Positions 22,289 through 33,621 of a stretch of DNA of 64,000 nt are shown piece after piece. The first letter of the stretch is position 1; each line of letters opens with the position of its first letter. The DNA comes from Peronospora farinosa (lineage: Eukaryota > Oomycota > Peronosporomycetes > Peronosporales > Peronosporaceae): positions 62,001 to 126,000 of the forward strand of contig CANTFK010000210.1 in NCBI GenBank assembly GCA_947646735.1, given 5' to 3'. The position numbers and the translations under genes are program-made. The notes beneath the pieces were generated by a model that saw only the letters and a list, made by a program, of their open reading frames with translations, searched no databases and was not told where the DNA came from.

Positions 22289-23953
22289 TGTGGTGGAGTG
22301 GCGATCACAAAATTTCTGATGTGATCCCGACTCTCCACTGGCGCCCAGACGACCGACTAACGGAGGGGGTACCCCGTATCCGTGTAACTTTCCTTCCTCA
22401 CCTTGTGTACCCGTCGGTAGGGCGGGCTGCACTCTTCTCGGTGGACTTGAGTCGATGCTGAACTTGACCAGGGTTGGGGATTGGTCGGGGGGTCGATCAC
22501 GTGGAAAATCCTCACGCGATCGAAAGTTGTATGGGGGGTGCTCTATGAGTCACCCTGGTCTGCCTTGAGACCGCCTAATCCAAATGTAGATACTTGATCC
22601 ACTTGATTTCACTTGATCTTCTGACCACTTGAGCCGTCTCGATCTTGTGCCTTGTCCTTTACGTTGTATACTGCGTCCGATCGCAGGGGGGTTTTGCTTG
22701 GGTTGAGAGTTCTTGTAATCCCTGGCCAAACAATCCAGGGATATCACTTGTCTTAGCGTAGCAGAAGCTCTTGATCGTCGGGGGCCAAAATTATCCGCCC
22801 GGAAGAGAAGTCTGCGTGCGTGCTTAGAAGTAAAAGAAACTCTGTTTAATGTTAACCAATGAAATACCAAATCCTACGATTATGACTATCTGTATGACAG
22901 TACCTACTGCCGCGTGTCGTCTCTTTCAGGAAAATCAGATCTCGGTATGTGGTCCACTTCGGATACCATCGCGATCTTGATCCGTCGATCGAGGTTACGA
23001 TCGATCTGTAATCGGTTACATCCCGCGATCGGCTTTCTGGATCGAGGTTACGATCGTCGATCATACGATCGTCGATCACACTTGTTACGATCGTCGATCA
23101 CACTTGTTGATCACGATCGTCGATCGAGGTTGCGATCGATCTGTAACCAGTTACATCTCGCGATCGGCTTTCTGGATCGAGGTTACGATCGTCGATCACA
23201 CTTGTCACGATCGTCGATCACCCTTGTCGATCACGATCGTCGATCGAGGTTACGATCGATCTGTAACCAGTTACATCTCGCGATCGGCTTTCTGGATCGA
23301 GGTTACGATCGTCGATCACACTTGTCGCGATCGTCGATCATACTTGTCGATCACGATCGTCAATCCATCGCGATCTTGATCCGTCGATCGAGGTTACGAT
23401 CGATCTGTAACCAGTTACATCTTGCGATCGGCTTTCTAGATCGAGGTTACGATCGCCGATCACACTTGTTGATCACGATCGTCGATCACACTTGCCGATC
23501 ACGATCGTCGATCCATCGCGATCTTGATCCGTCGATCGAGGTTACGATCGATCTGTAACCAGTTACATCTCGCGATCGGCTTTCTGGATCGAGGTTACGA
23601 TCGTCGATCACACTTGTTGATCACGATCGTCGATCACACTTGTTGATCACGATCGACGATCACCCTTGCTGATCATAGTCGACGATTGCGATCGAGCGAT
23701 CTCCCACCCTGATCGTCATTACCGCCGCGTACTCCTCGGCCAACCGTGGCCATCACATGATCGATTCAGATAAGCTGTCATTCCAATACAATAGCCAAGT
23801 ATAAACTATGCGATCATTCATCGATAGATCTTGATCGCTCCCATACAATAGCCAAGTATAATCCATAGAATATGACTTCCGCCGTGTAAGTGGTCCACAT
23901 TATAATCACTTTCGATATTGTTGATCAAATTTTTCTTGATCGACTTTACCACA
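22289..23953 (-). repeat. 5' LTR of element A
   Basis: 1665 bp, 416 bp longer than its partner LTR because of extra copies in the 22977-23700 array. Confidence 0.92.
22977..23700. repeat. GATC-rich tandem array in the element A 5' LTR
   Basis: Imperfect units of about 120-150 bp, each holding GGCTTTCTGGATCGAGG, GTAACCAGTTACATC and several CGATCG words. The 60 bases from 23101 contain five GATC sites. The 3' LTR has fewer units. Confidence 0.85.
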
Positions 23954-23968
23954 TGGTACCTTCAATCT

Positions 23969-23980
23969 GGTGGGGGAGAG
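23969..23980 (+). other. Polypurine tract of element D
   Basis: GGTGGGGGAGAG directly before the LTR at 23981. This identifies that LTR as D's 3' LTR rather than a separate solo copy. Confidence 0.7.
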
Positions 23981-24441
23981 TGTACTGGGGTTACAGGACG
24001 GTTGGAACATCATTCCGAAAGTTTACGATGATGTTTCTATATTGCATATAATGTATTCTTGATACTTCTCTTTAGAGAGGTATTAAGTATGAGCGTTCAG
24101 ATACGGTGTTCGGTAATACCGTATCTTATCGATAAGGATTCGATAATCGATAACGCTGTACTAAGTACATCATACACAGATGTTTAGACGATACATCGTC
24201 CAATAACAAAGTCTTCATATTATAATTACTATTATAGTAGTTAATCTAGTGTAGTGTACTTAGAGTAGGATTATTTATAAATCTTGATGCATTATGAAAT
24301 CAGTTCTCATTTTTAGTTTAAGATCGCAAGTCTCGATAAGACTTGCTCTCTTATGCACTTCGTGCGTTGGTTCTCTAAATAAAATCTCTAAGTTTCTAGC
24401 TTGTTTTTGCACTCTGTGCGTTAAGTTTCTCTGAACCTTAA
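23981..24441 (+). repeat. 3' LTR of element D, left part
   Basis: Matches 6859-7320. It stops at CTTAA where element C is inserted and resumes at 36635. Confidence 0.88.
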
Positions 24442-25700
24442 TGTGGTGAAGTGCTAATTTTGTGATGTGGAGGTCCTAGAATCCAGTTGGATTCGGAGTA
24501 TAGACCGTGGGTCAGGGACAGGGGACCAGAGAGACAGGGGCCTCGAAGGGGAGCGACCGTTGGTGGAGAACAATCCGCAGGATCCACCGAAGAAAATCAG
24601 CATTAGGGTACCAGTTAACCGGTACCAAAGGGAGTTGATCATGGCCCTTCATTGATCGACCTGGCCCCTCATTGGTAGACCCGGGTCCCTCATAGGTCGA
24701 CCTGGGTCCCTCATTGGTCGACCCGGTCCCTCATTGGTCGACCCGGTCCCTCATCGGTAGACCTGGGTCCCTCGTCGGTAGAACCGCTCCCTCGTTGGTA
24801 CCTGGGTCCCTCATTGGTCGACCTGGGTCCCTAATTGGTCGACCCGGCCCCTCATTGGTCGACCTGGGTCCCTAATTGGTAGACCCGGCCCCTCATCGAT
24901 AGACCTGGGTCCCTCGTTGGTAGACCTGGGTCCCTCAATGGTCGACCTGGCTTCCTCATTGGTCGACCCGGCCCCTCATCGGTCGACCTCGGCCCCTCGG
25001 GGTTCAGCCACTCCGGACCAGTTAATACAAGGATCAGACTAGTCGACGCAAGGAATCAGAGCTTTAGGCAAGGATAGAGTAAAGGAGTTGAAAGGATAGG
25101 ACTATATTAAATACTACTCAATTTGCGATCTACGTGGCATGACTCCGTCACCCAAGAAGCACTTGTTCTAAGTTACTCACTGTTCCGGGAAGGGATATAT
25201 TTTGGCCCCCCGTCGAAGACAGTTGCGTAGCGAAGTTCAAGTGCGAATAGAGCTCCAGGATATATTTGGCCTGTGAGCTCGTTCGAGTAGCAACACCCCC
25301 CAAGACCCGCTATCGGAAGCGGCCTCCCTCACCTCACGGTCCGGGAGCAAAGGAAAGGTCAGGTGGTTCATACCCCTGAAACAAGAAGGAAAAGGCCAGG
25401 GACGACAAGCGCCCTGAAGAATTTGGCTCTAAGTCCACTCTCGACAAGGTCGATCGAGTGGCCACCTACCGGCCCACCGAGTGAAGAATATCCACTCGAG
25501 GCCCCCCAGGTCTACCTCCCTCAAGGCAGACGTCTACATCTTCACCAAGTCCTCCGAATAGTGCAACCCGCCAGCGACGGGTACACAAGGTGAGAGAAGG
25601 TTCATACGCGGCATCGGGGTACCCCCTCCGACAGTCGGCAGTCCGGCACAGTGAGTGGTTTGGGTCTCATCATACAATTTTGAGAACCCACTCCACCACA
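24442..25700 (+). repeat. 5' LTR of element C
   Basis: TGTGGTGAAGTGC to CTCCACCACA, 1259 bp. A tandem array of about 20-bp ATTGGTCGACC(T/C)GG units with CCCTC spacers occupies about 24650-25000. AAG|GTGAGA at 25587 looks like a splice donor. Confidence 0.92.
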
Positions 25701-28198
25701 ATGGTGCGCGTGCCCGGATCTTCGGAAGACGCGGGATTTCACAGCGAGTCCCAAGACGATAAAGATGTTTATGTCAAGAAGGAGCACAAGACCGAAGAGT
25801 CACTGGAAGACCGATCGCTAGTGACTCAAGAAGAAACAAACAAAGTATCGAAGGACCGACCGGGCCTTCGGTCAACATGGTCGAGGTTGAATTTATTGAG
25901 GATAAACCTAAATACCCTCCCTATGTCCTCGTAGAGGACACCTTGGGTCATGATGCCTATCATGATCCAGAGGACCATCAGCCGACGGTGCAAACCGAGA
26001 GGCTAAGGTCCCCAAAAAACAACAAAACAAGATCGCGCAATCCAAGCCGACGAAGTTCCGGATGAAGGCACCCGGAAACACCAAGTCGATAGGCTCCGAG
26101 AAGGCAGGACTGGCGTCATGGACAGACGCTGATGTCACGAGGGCCTACCACCAACGCAAGCTGAACGCGTTCCTGGAGAGCGACCCCGTCGCAAAGATCC
26201 TGGAGAGCGACCCCGTCGCAAAGATCCTGGAGATCCGGCAGCTGGGTCAACTCACTGGGCCGGTGTCGACCCTGCCACGGCTGCACTCCGTCACGGACGC
26301 GATCACAGCGCTGGTCACCATGCTTCGTGAATCGAACATGGTCGCAGGTCGGTTCGACCCGGACGATCTGCTATCCCTGGGATTCGACAGAATCACAACA
26401 ACGTTAGAGCACATGCACAAGCGTCTGTCGATCCTGGTGGGTACCACACCAGCAACGGAACACCCACCTCTGGTGACCCCCACCCACACACGGTCCAAGG
26501 ACAGCCAGATGACGCTTCAAGACATCACGGTGGGTCCCCACATGTACGGAGCCGCCGGCCGCCCAGAGGCGAATCAAGGCCCATCTCAACACCTGATGCC
26601 AAGCGGCCAGAGGGAAGCAGCACCGTGGTCCTCAGGATCGTCCTCAACTGGGTCGGTCACAAGGATGCCCCTCGGCCCTACTGTAGCGGCGCTGCTCCAG
26701 GACCGAGCGCGCAGCGCGGAGCAGGAACCACGGGGTCTCGGAACGGCGACGCGTGGCAAGAATGAAAATCATTCCGATTTTCAACCAATGGAAAATCAGC
26801 AAGAGAAAAAATTGGAATTTGCTCTGCCCCGTGACGAAGATGCTGGGGGGAAGGACCTACCTACCCGGTAGGTGATCTGCAGACTCTCTTCGACGCGGCG
26901 ATGGCAAGATTTTTGAATGAACGCCAATAACCGCGGGCACACCCTAACGGGAGTGTAGCAGGAGGAAGACCAGAGGCGCAAAGGACGACCGCTCACCATG
27001 ACCAGCATCTAGGCATACAAATGCCAAGAGGCCACACGATGACCGACGTCGATATGGAATCCGTCGGTTCCTGTGAGTTCGACCCTGAAAACATGGATTT
27101 GAGGGGACCTCAGTCGATGATGGCGAACGCAGCGCTGGGACAGATGCCTAATATGGTCCCTCGCATCAAACTATCGGCGACCTCGGACCTTAAAGAATTT
27201 CATGGAAGAGACCAAGACGAAGACAGAGCGCGCAGCTGGGTGTCGACGGTCAAGACAGCATTCATAAGAGACCAAGCACCAGATGATGAACGATGTCTCG
27301 TTTTTGGAGGGTTGCTGACTGGACCGGCACATAATTGGTACCGTCAACTGGGTCGCTCGGTACGAGGAAACTGGAAGGACTTAATCCAAGAGTTCATGAT
27401 TCGGTTCTGTGGCACGGGGGTACCGGTCGCCCGCCAGTACTACCATGCGAAGAAAAGGTCGGAATAGACCCCGCTGGATTATCTGTACCGCCTGAATGTG
27501 CTTGGACTCAGGGCGAAGATGAAGATTAAGGATGGGTCGCCCAAGATTCAGAAGGATCACGTCGATCACTACATTTTGACGGTGGACGACCCAGAGCTAG
27601 CAGACAAGTTGACTATGTTGCGTCTGGCGGACGTGGAAGAATTGGAGGAAGTATTGACAGCATGTCAGCGGACGAAGGCAAGACGAGGCAAGATGCTGTT
27701 TGGATCGAACAAGTTTCGTCAGAAGGCACCGGCACTACCCGAGAGGCCGAGAGATATGAATCGCCGCTCCATACATGAAGACTCCAGACCAGACTCCTCG
27801 GAGAATGAGGGAGATCTAAGACGAGTCTACCTTATGGAGAAAGAAGCGGGGAGGGACCCAAGTGTGAGGTTCTCAAAGAATCTACCGACTAGGGAGCAAC
27901 ATCGCCAGGCAGTAGACCAGCGACCCGGCCCATCATCAGCGACCCCAAACACGAGATGTGCATATTGCGGGTCCAAGAAACATGGAGATCTGAATTGTTG
28001 GAAAAGATTGACCTGCGACCGCTGTGGAAGGAAGGGTCACCCGTCTGATCGCTGCCTGTTTGTATGCCGGGGTTGTGGAGAGATTCACGAGATTGGGAGT
28101 GCCAGATGGAGGAGTTCTACAATTTGTTCCGTCAATGGTACAACCCAGCCAAGCATGCAGGGATTTTCCCGGAGAAACTCGAGAAGATGGCAAATTAG
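25701..28198 (+). pseudogene. gag of element C, broken
   Basis: The ATG at 25701 directly follows the LTR. The start reads MVRVPGSSEDAGFHSES, as in elements A and E. Frame changes occur between 25870 and 26062, between 26870 and 27021, and near 28100. A single TAG at 27465-27467 interrupts the Gag core (DEDRARSWVSTVKTAFIRDQ). Two CCHC knuckles (CAYCGSKKHGDLNC, CDRCGRKGHPSDRC) are intact. The ESDPVAKIL segment near 26180 is duplicated in tandem (24 bp). It stops at TAG 28196-28198. Confidence 0.88.
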
Positions 28199-31100
28199 GA
28201 CGCTCGCCAGGTTGGAATCTGGTACGAGCCGAGCGTTCTAATTGTTGCATCTTTGCATATGTGGAGAAACAGCCCAAGGAGGGGACGGGTATTCCAGTTA
28301 AGATTGGAAATATATCGAAGATTGGAAATTACCCTGTGGTTCATGTTGCTTCTTCGAATGAGCCTAACAATTTTGTTCGAGAAAGTTCCGTAATGGAGTT
28401 GGACTTATTGCCAGGCGAGTCTAGGGGGTATTGGAAATAACACGCCCCTACTAAATGGTTCAGGCAAGCGAAAGCTTCTGGAAAGGTCAACAACGACCAT
28501 GCAAATTTGTTGTTCGATACTGGTGCCGAGATATCCATTCTGGATATCGCCTTTGCTCGTAAGGTAGGCTGCCAAATTGATGAAAGTGAACGACCAGAAT
28601 GTATTGGTATTGGGGAAGCCGTATACACCATGGAGGGACGCACTCGCATCAAGGTCACTCTGAATGGGAACTTGGTGTACATCTTTAAGGTGTGGGTAGG
28701 CCCTATGGTAGGCCAAGATGCAATTTTGGGAATGGACTTCAGGTCCCAGCCGGCATCCGGTTAGACTTGGCCGACGGAACTCTTTGCCTCCCCGATGAGG
28801 TCAGGGTACAGTTGACTGGGCGAAGGACACTGTATAATACGCGAGTATCGGATGTGAAATTGGGTCGGTATGTACAGATATCCGTTGGAGGATGTACGGA
28901 AGTGCCTCTCAAAAGGTCGACCTCAGAACAGTGGAAAGTGTGGGTCACGAGAGGCGAACGATGGGTGACCACCATGATACAAGGGATAGGACGTCGACCG
29001 ATTTTGAAAATAACCAATGTCAGCCCTCGCCCCTTAACATTGCATGAAGATACCAAGGTAGGTATGTGGTTGACCAGGGATCAAGTTCCGAGAACGTCAG
29101 GGTTTGTCTCGGTAGGCTCTCGAAGATATGCGGAATGGCTAAATCTCTACTACCGACCAAGTCGACCATCAGGTCGACCCAACGGAAGAGAAGGAGGAGC
29201 CACTAGTGGAGAGACCACAGTATAAGACTCCGTCACACATCTTACAGCGACCACAGTCCCCAACCCCAATGATGAATATAACGCACCAACCGGTACCCGA
29301 CAGTGAAGAACAACTGTGCGAAGAGAGGGTGAATTGGCAGGAGGGGACCGCCCAAAAGCGGAGTGTATTTGAAGAAGATCTACATACAGTGACCACCACC
29401 AATGAGAAGGAAGCCAAACTGGTAGACTTGTTACAGGCAGATGACCAGGTGTGTTCTTTCGAGAGTGGGGAACTTTGGGCCGAGGACATAAGGCCAGGGT
29501 GGGCGGTCGTACCGGAAGTGGACCCCTCATCCAAAGGCATTGAGTTAGAAGATATACAGATTCCAGATCCAGATGGGAACACTCCCGAAGAGGTGGACCG
29601 GTTGTGACAAATAATATGGAAGAAACGACATCTGCTGATGGGCAAAGGTAACGCCTTACCCCCGGCCGCCCGAGGAGCGATATGCGATATCGATGTAGGG
29701 AACGCAAGACCGATCGCGCAACGCGTACGAAAGGTGGCCCCTCAATTCAGAGAGAAGCTAGCCGACCTAATCAAGGGACTGTTATCAGCAAATGTCATTC
29801 AGCCTTCCACCTCGCCATGGGCCAGCCCAATTGTAATTATCGTGAAGAAGAATGGGGTCGATATTCGATTGTGTATCGACTATCGGTTGGTGTATGATCT
29901 CACCCAGCATATGGTATACCCGATGCCGTTGATTAACGAATTACCGGAAGACTTGGACGGAGCTTTATGGTACTGTTCCTTTGATATGGCGAGTGGTTTT
30001 TGGGTCGTCAGTATGACCGAAAGGGCGAGACTAATCTCAGCTTTCGTTACTCCACTGGGATTATTTGAATGGCTTCGGATGCCTTTTGGGCTTAAGAATG
30101 CGCCTCAGATATATCAAAGGTTGTTGGATAATGCGTTATATGGATTCTTACGGATTCCGCCAGGGGCGGCCACAGAGGAAACAGAGGATTTGTTCGCAAC
30201 AGGGGAACCCGATGCAAAATCGGGCCTCTCTGTATTGGGTCGACGATCATACATTGACGACATACTTGTTACAGCCGAATCGTGGGACTTATTATGCCAG
30301 AAAGTGGAGCGGCTGCTAGACGTGTGTGACTATTGGAATTTGTCGGTCAGTGCCGTCAAGAGTACGTGGGGATGTAGGAAGGTCGAGTATCTTGGGCATC
30401 GAGTTTCCAAAGAGGGACTAGAGGCCCACCCAAAAGATCTTCAGTCTTTGGTCGACCTACCTCTACCGACAACGCTGAAGGCTATGCAGTTCTTTCTAGG
30501 AAGCCTAAATTACTACAGCAGGTACATCGAAGATTATGCCATATACGCGTCGATCCTTTACGAATTGAGAGAGGTGGATTTTCACGCTTGGAGGTGCAAA
30601 TTAAAGGCTAATGAGGAAGTGGCGGCCAGTAGCGTTTGCCATGCTCAAGAACAAGATTGCTACGGCGCCCATCCTACGACATTTCGACCCGGCTAGAGAG
30701 GCGGTCATCATTGTCTACGCAAGTGATTGGGCTATCTCGGCGTCGTTGGTGCAGAATTACGACGGCATGTACATGCCGGTAATGTTTACGAGCCGAACCC
30801 TCAAGTCAAACGAGGTGAACTATAGTACAGTGGAAAAGGAAGTGCTGGCGTTGTTACGGATATTGGAAACTTGCTTCACGATGTTGGTCACCCGACCTTT
30901 AAAGGTTCTGACGAGGCATTCTACACTAGCCTGGCTAGTGAAGTCTTCGGGGTTGCAAGGTCGCTTGGGAAATTGGGCCGCTCTGTTGTCACAGTGGACT
31001 TTGGAGATTGTGAAATGCAAGAAAGGCGAGGACCAGGTACTGGGGGCGTTAGCAGCCAGCATCACGCCTCGAGAGAATGTGGACTCCATTCTGTCGTCAA

Positions 31101-33367
31101 TTGCTCCCAAGAAGCAATCCAGGCAAGTGGCCGACCTACCGACGCCCACAGTGGAACTAAATGAAGAACTGTATGTGATGAGTTTCGATGGGTCGGCCCG
31201 GGTGAAACAAGGGGGAGGTGCTTGCAGCGCTATGTGTGGAGACTTCCTGCATGGACTATAGTCGCAGCTGCATCGAAATATCTCGACAAGTCCACGGTGA
31301 ATGAAGCTGAATATGAGGGCATGTTACTGGGTTTTGACTTGTTGGAGCCAATGGAGCGACGGCGTTTGATTATTTGTGGAGACTCCAATCTGGTTATAAG
31401 ACAGATGCGTGGAGAGATTGAATGCAAAGCTTCAGGTTTATCCCCGTTGCGGTCCAAGGCGTTGAGTAAGCTCCAGTAGTGGCTCACCCATGCAGTCCTA
31501 CATGTGAAACGAGACTGGAATCAGAGCGCAGACCAGTTGGCCAGTGCGGCTTTACATCAGCAGCAAGGGGTCGAGTCGATACCAAGAGGTGAGTGGGCAG
31601 GTCTAGAAACAATCAATCGGCTGCCAGAGGTGTTGGTCCCTAGAGACCGGGGTCCGTCGTTCAAGGTATCTGCGGTGACAAGATCACGGTTCCCCGTCAA
31701 AATATCGGGAGAGGTCATGCAAGAAGATGTGGTACAACAACTCCGGATGGATAGGATACGAGATGCGCAAGAAGAGGAAAGCTGGGTACGCTAGTTGAAG
31801 GCATATTTGAAGGGAGACTGGAAATACTTGTCAGTGGAAGCGGCCAGAAACTGCAGCAAAATGTCGGAAGATTACGAGATAAGTGAAGAAGGACTGCTGG
31901 TGTACTGCCCCGGCCAGAGAATCAAGGGAGACGACCGAGACATAACTGCCAGATTGGTGATACCTGAGAGTCTCCAAGCCGACGTCCTCCATCATTATCA
32001 TACGAGTTTGGAAGGCGGCCATCAGGGAATCGGGCGTACTTATCATCGGATCCGACGATATTGTCATTGGAGGGGTCTGTTCCGGAGTGTTCAGAAATAT
32101 GTGGGTCAGTGCATGGATTGTGAGACTGGGAAAGGGAGACCCACTTTACAAGGGAAGTCTCCGGGGAATGTTGAAGCGACGTACCCCTTCCAAATTATCG
32201 CGATGGACCACATACCATCTCTCCCCAAGTCACATAAAGGAATTACGGAGTTACTGATCTGGGTCGACCTGTTCACAGGTTATGTGATGGCTAAATCAAG
32301 TGCGTCACGGACAGCCCAGACAGTGGCTGAGGGATATGAGGAATGCGTTTTCCGCCGTTTTGGTGCCAGTGAGACGATCCGTCACGATCGGGAACCGGGG
32401 TTTATGTAGGACTTCTTCCGAGCGTTCAGTCGTATGGTAAGTTAACGTCAGAGAGCGACCATGGCCTACCGACCTCAAGCGAACGGCACTGCGGAGAGAA
32501 TGGTCCAGACTCTAACAAGAGCGCTCAAGATGTACGTAGTCGACGTGGGACAGCGAGACTAGGATGAATACGCGGAACGATTAACGTTCGCGTTAAATAC
32601 GGCTCAAGACAAAGTACGGGAGGAAACACCGTTCTATCTGGTACATGGATGGGATGCTAGGACCACTCTTGAGACTATGTTACCGGTGGTGAACACTCGA
32701 CGTCGAGAATCAGGACCTCGGAGATGGAGATATCGGATTCAGAGTCACTATCAGCGAGCAAGAGACCAAGTCAACGAGAATTTACGGGCGGCTAGTCAGG
32801 CTCGGGTGCAAGCACAAAATGAAGGGGTAGTCGGCCACGAAATTCAGCCAGGGGCCCGGGTATGGCTATATTTAGACCGAGTGAAGGAGGGGTATGCCAA
32901 AAAATTGGCCCACCTATGGCACGAACCGTTCCGAGTCCAGGAGTTAGTTGGAGATCATGCGGTACGTCTGGAGTTACGAGGTACAGAATACAGAATACAG
33001 ACTATTCCCAATCGTGCACATCTCCAAGCTCAAGCCCGTCAGAGAGTTTCCCGATCGACCGAACAGCGAGCTGAAAGTGGATGGAACAGATCGAGTCGAC
33101 CTCGATGAATGTCTGTTACCAGAAGACAGCTGGGTGTGGGAATTGGAAGAGGGCGAGTATGAAGTCGAAGAAATTTTAGAGAGTCGTACAGGCAAGAAGA
33201 CTCGGTATGGGAGGCAACAACGAGAATTCCTCGTGCAATGGAAGGGACACCCTGACCCCTCGTGGGTGGACGAAGTGGATCTGAATTGCGGAGCCTTACT
33301 CCGGGACTTCGAGCGCAAGAATACAAGCCATAACCGCTTCGAAGTAATGCAAAGCCATGAAAACTAG
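28190..33367 (+). pseudogene. pol of element C (PR-RT-RH-RH2-IN-chromodomain), broken
   Basis: Pol starts in the -1 frame relative to gag. Protease: LFDTGAEISILD. RT from about 29640: DIRLCIDYR, FGLKNAPQIYQR, YIDD. RNase H: IVYASDWAISASL. Second RNase H: FDGSAR, NEAEYEG, GDSNLVIRQMRGE. Integrase: HHYHTSLEGGHQG, CMDCETG, AMDHIP, RHDREPGFM, ANGTAERMVQ. Chromodomain: YEVEEILESR, FLVQWKGHPDPSWVDE. In-frame stops lie at 28438, 29605, 31792, 32407 and around 32443 and 32560, with frameshifts near 28740, 29200, 30620, 31230 and 32990. The element is dead. Confidence 0.9.
28195..28244 (+). promoter_or_regulatory. Conserved stem-loop at the gag-pol junction of element C
   Basis: Same stem-loop as in A and E (AGGACGCTCG against CGAGCGTTCT with an inner CCAG/CTGG). 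The slippery heptamer, however, is replaced by GGCAAAT. Either this copy has decayed or another slip site is used. Confidence 0.55.
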
Positions 33368-33621
33368 CCGGCGGTAGCAAGTTTCTTGGAAGGTGGACCG
33401 AGTCCCTCAATGGTCGGCCCAGCCCCTCGTTGGAAGACTTGGGTCGCCTGCGGGGCGGCCTTGAACTTCCAAGGGTTAGGGATATAGTAGAATGGAGAAC
33501 AAAGGAGGGAGATTACCAAGATCAATTAGAACAGAGGAAAACATGGCAAGAGGAGATAGAAGATGGACAAGCACACAAAATAGGATGGAAGGGAAAAGAA
33601 GATTCATGTTCAAGGGAAGAC
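33368..33621. other. Spacer between pol and the antisense gene of element C
   Basis: About 250 bp between two convergent stop codons. It contains CCCAGCCCCTCGTTGG-like pieces resembling the LTR array. No ORF is supported. Confidence 0.5.

Larger units (their letters stand above)
12764..23953 (-). mobile_element. Full-length Ty3/Gypsy element A, inserted in element D
   Basis: The target duplication TGGT is perfect (12760-12763, 23954-23957). LTRs are 22289-23953 (5') and 14013-side 12764-14012 (3'). Order on the minus strand: LTR, primer binding site, gag, pol (protease, RT, RNase H, second RNase H, integrase, chromodomain), polypurine tract, LTR. At least four indels break gag and pol. It lacks the antisense gene found in C and E, having only about 320 bp between the pol stop and the polypurine tract. 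LTRs differ mainly in the copy number of an internal tandem array. Confidence 0.93.

Noticed and set aside
22550..22870. ORFs of about 100-184 codons inside the LTRs of A and E (also 13025-13579, 45670-46053, 61545-61939)
   Set aside because: They recur only because the LTRs recur. Between A and E the frame shifts in and out, so DNA similarity, not protein selection, explains them.
22914..23558. 214-codon + ORF in the GATC-rich array
   Set aside because: Product of a tandem repeat free of stops; it has no independent support.
23101..23660. CRISPR-like look of the GATC array
   Set aside because: Units are degenerate and contiguous, without regular unique spacers, inside a eukaryotic LTR.
23981..24441. 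LTR D copy 2 as an unrelated solo LTR
   Set aside because: The polypurine tract just before it, the same orientation as 6859-7498, and D coding remains in between make it D's 3' LTR. The lack of a clean outer duplication leaves some doubt.
24438..24441. TTAA duplication as a piggyBac signature
   Set aside because: The element has TG..CA LTRs and a Gypsy pol. Its relatives duplicate other 4-bp sites, so TTAA is chance.
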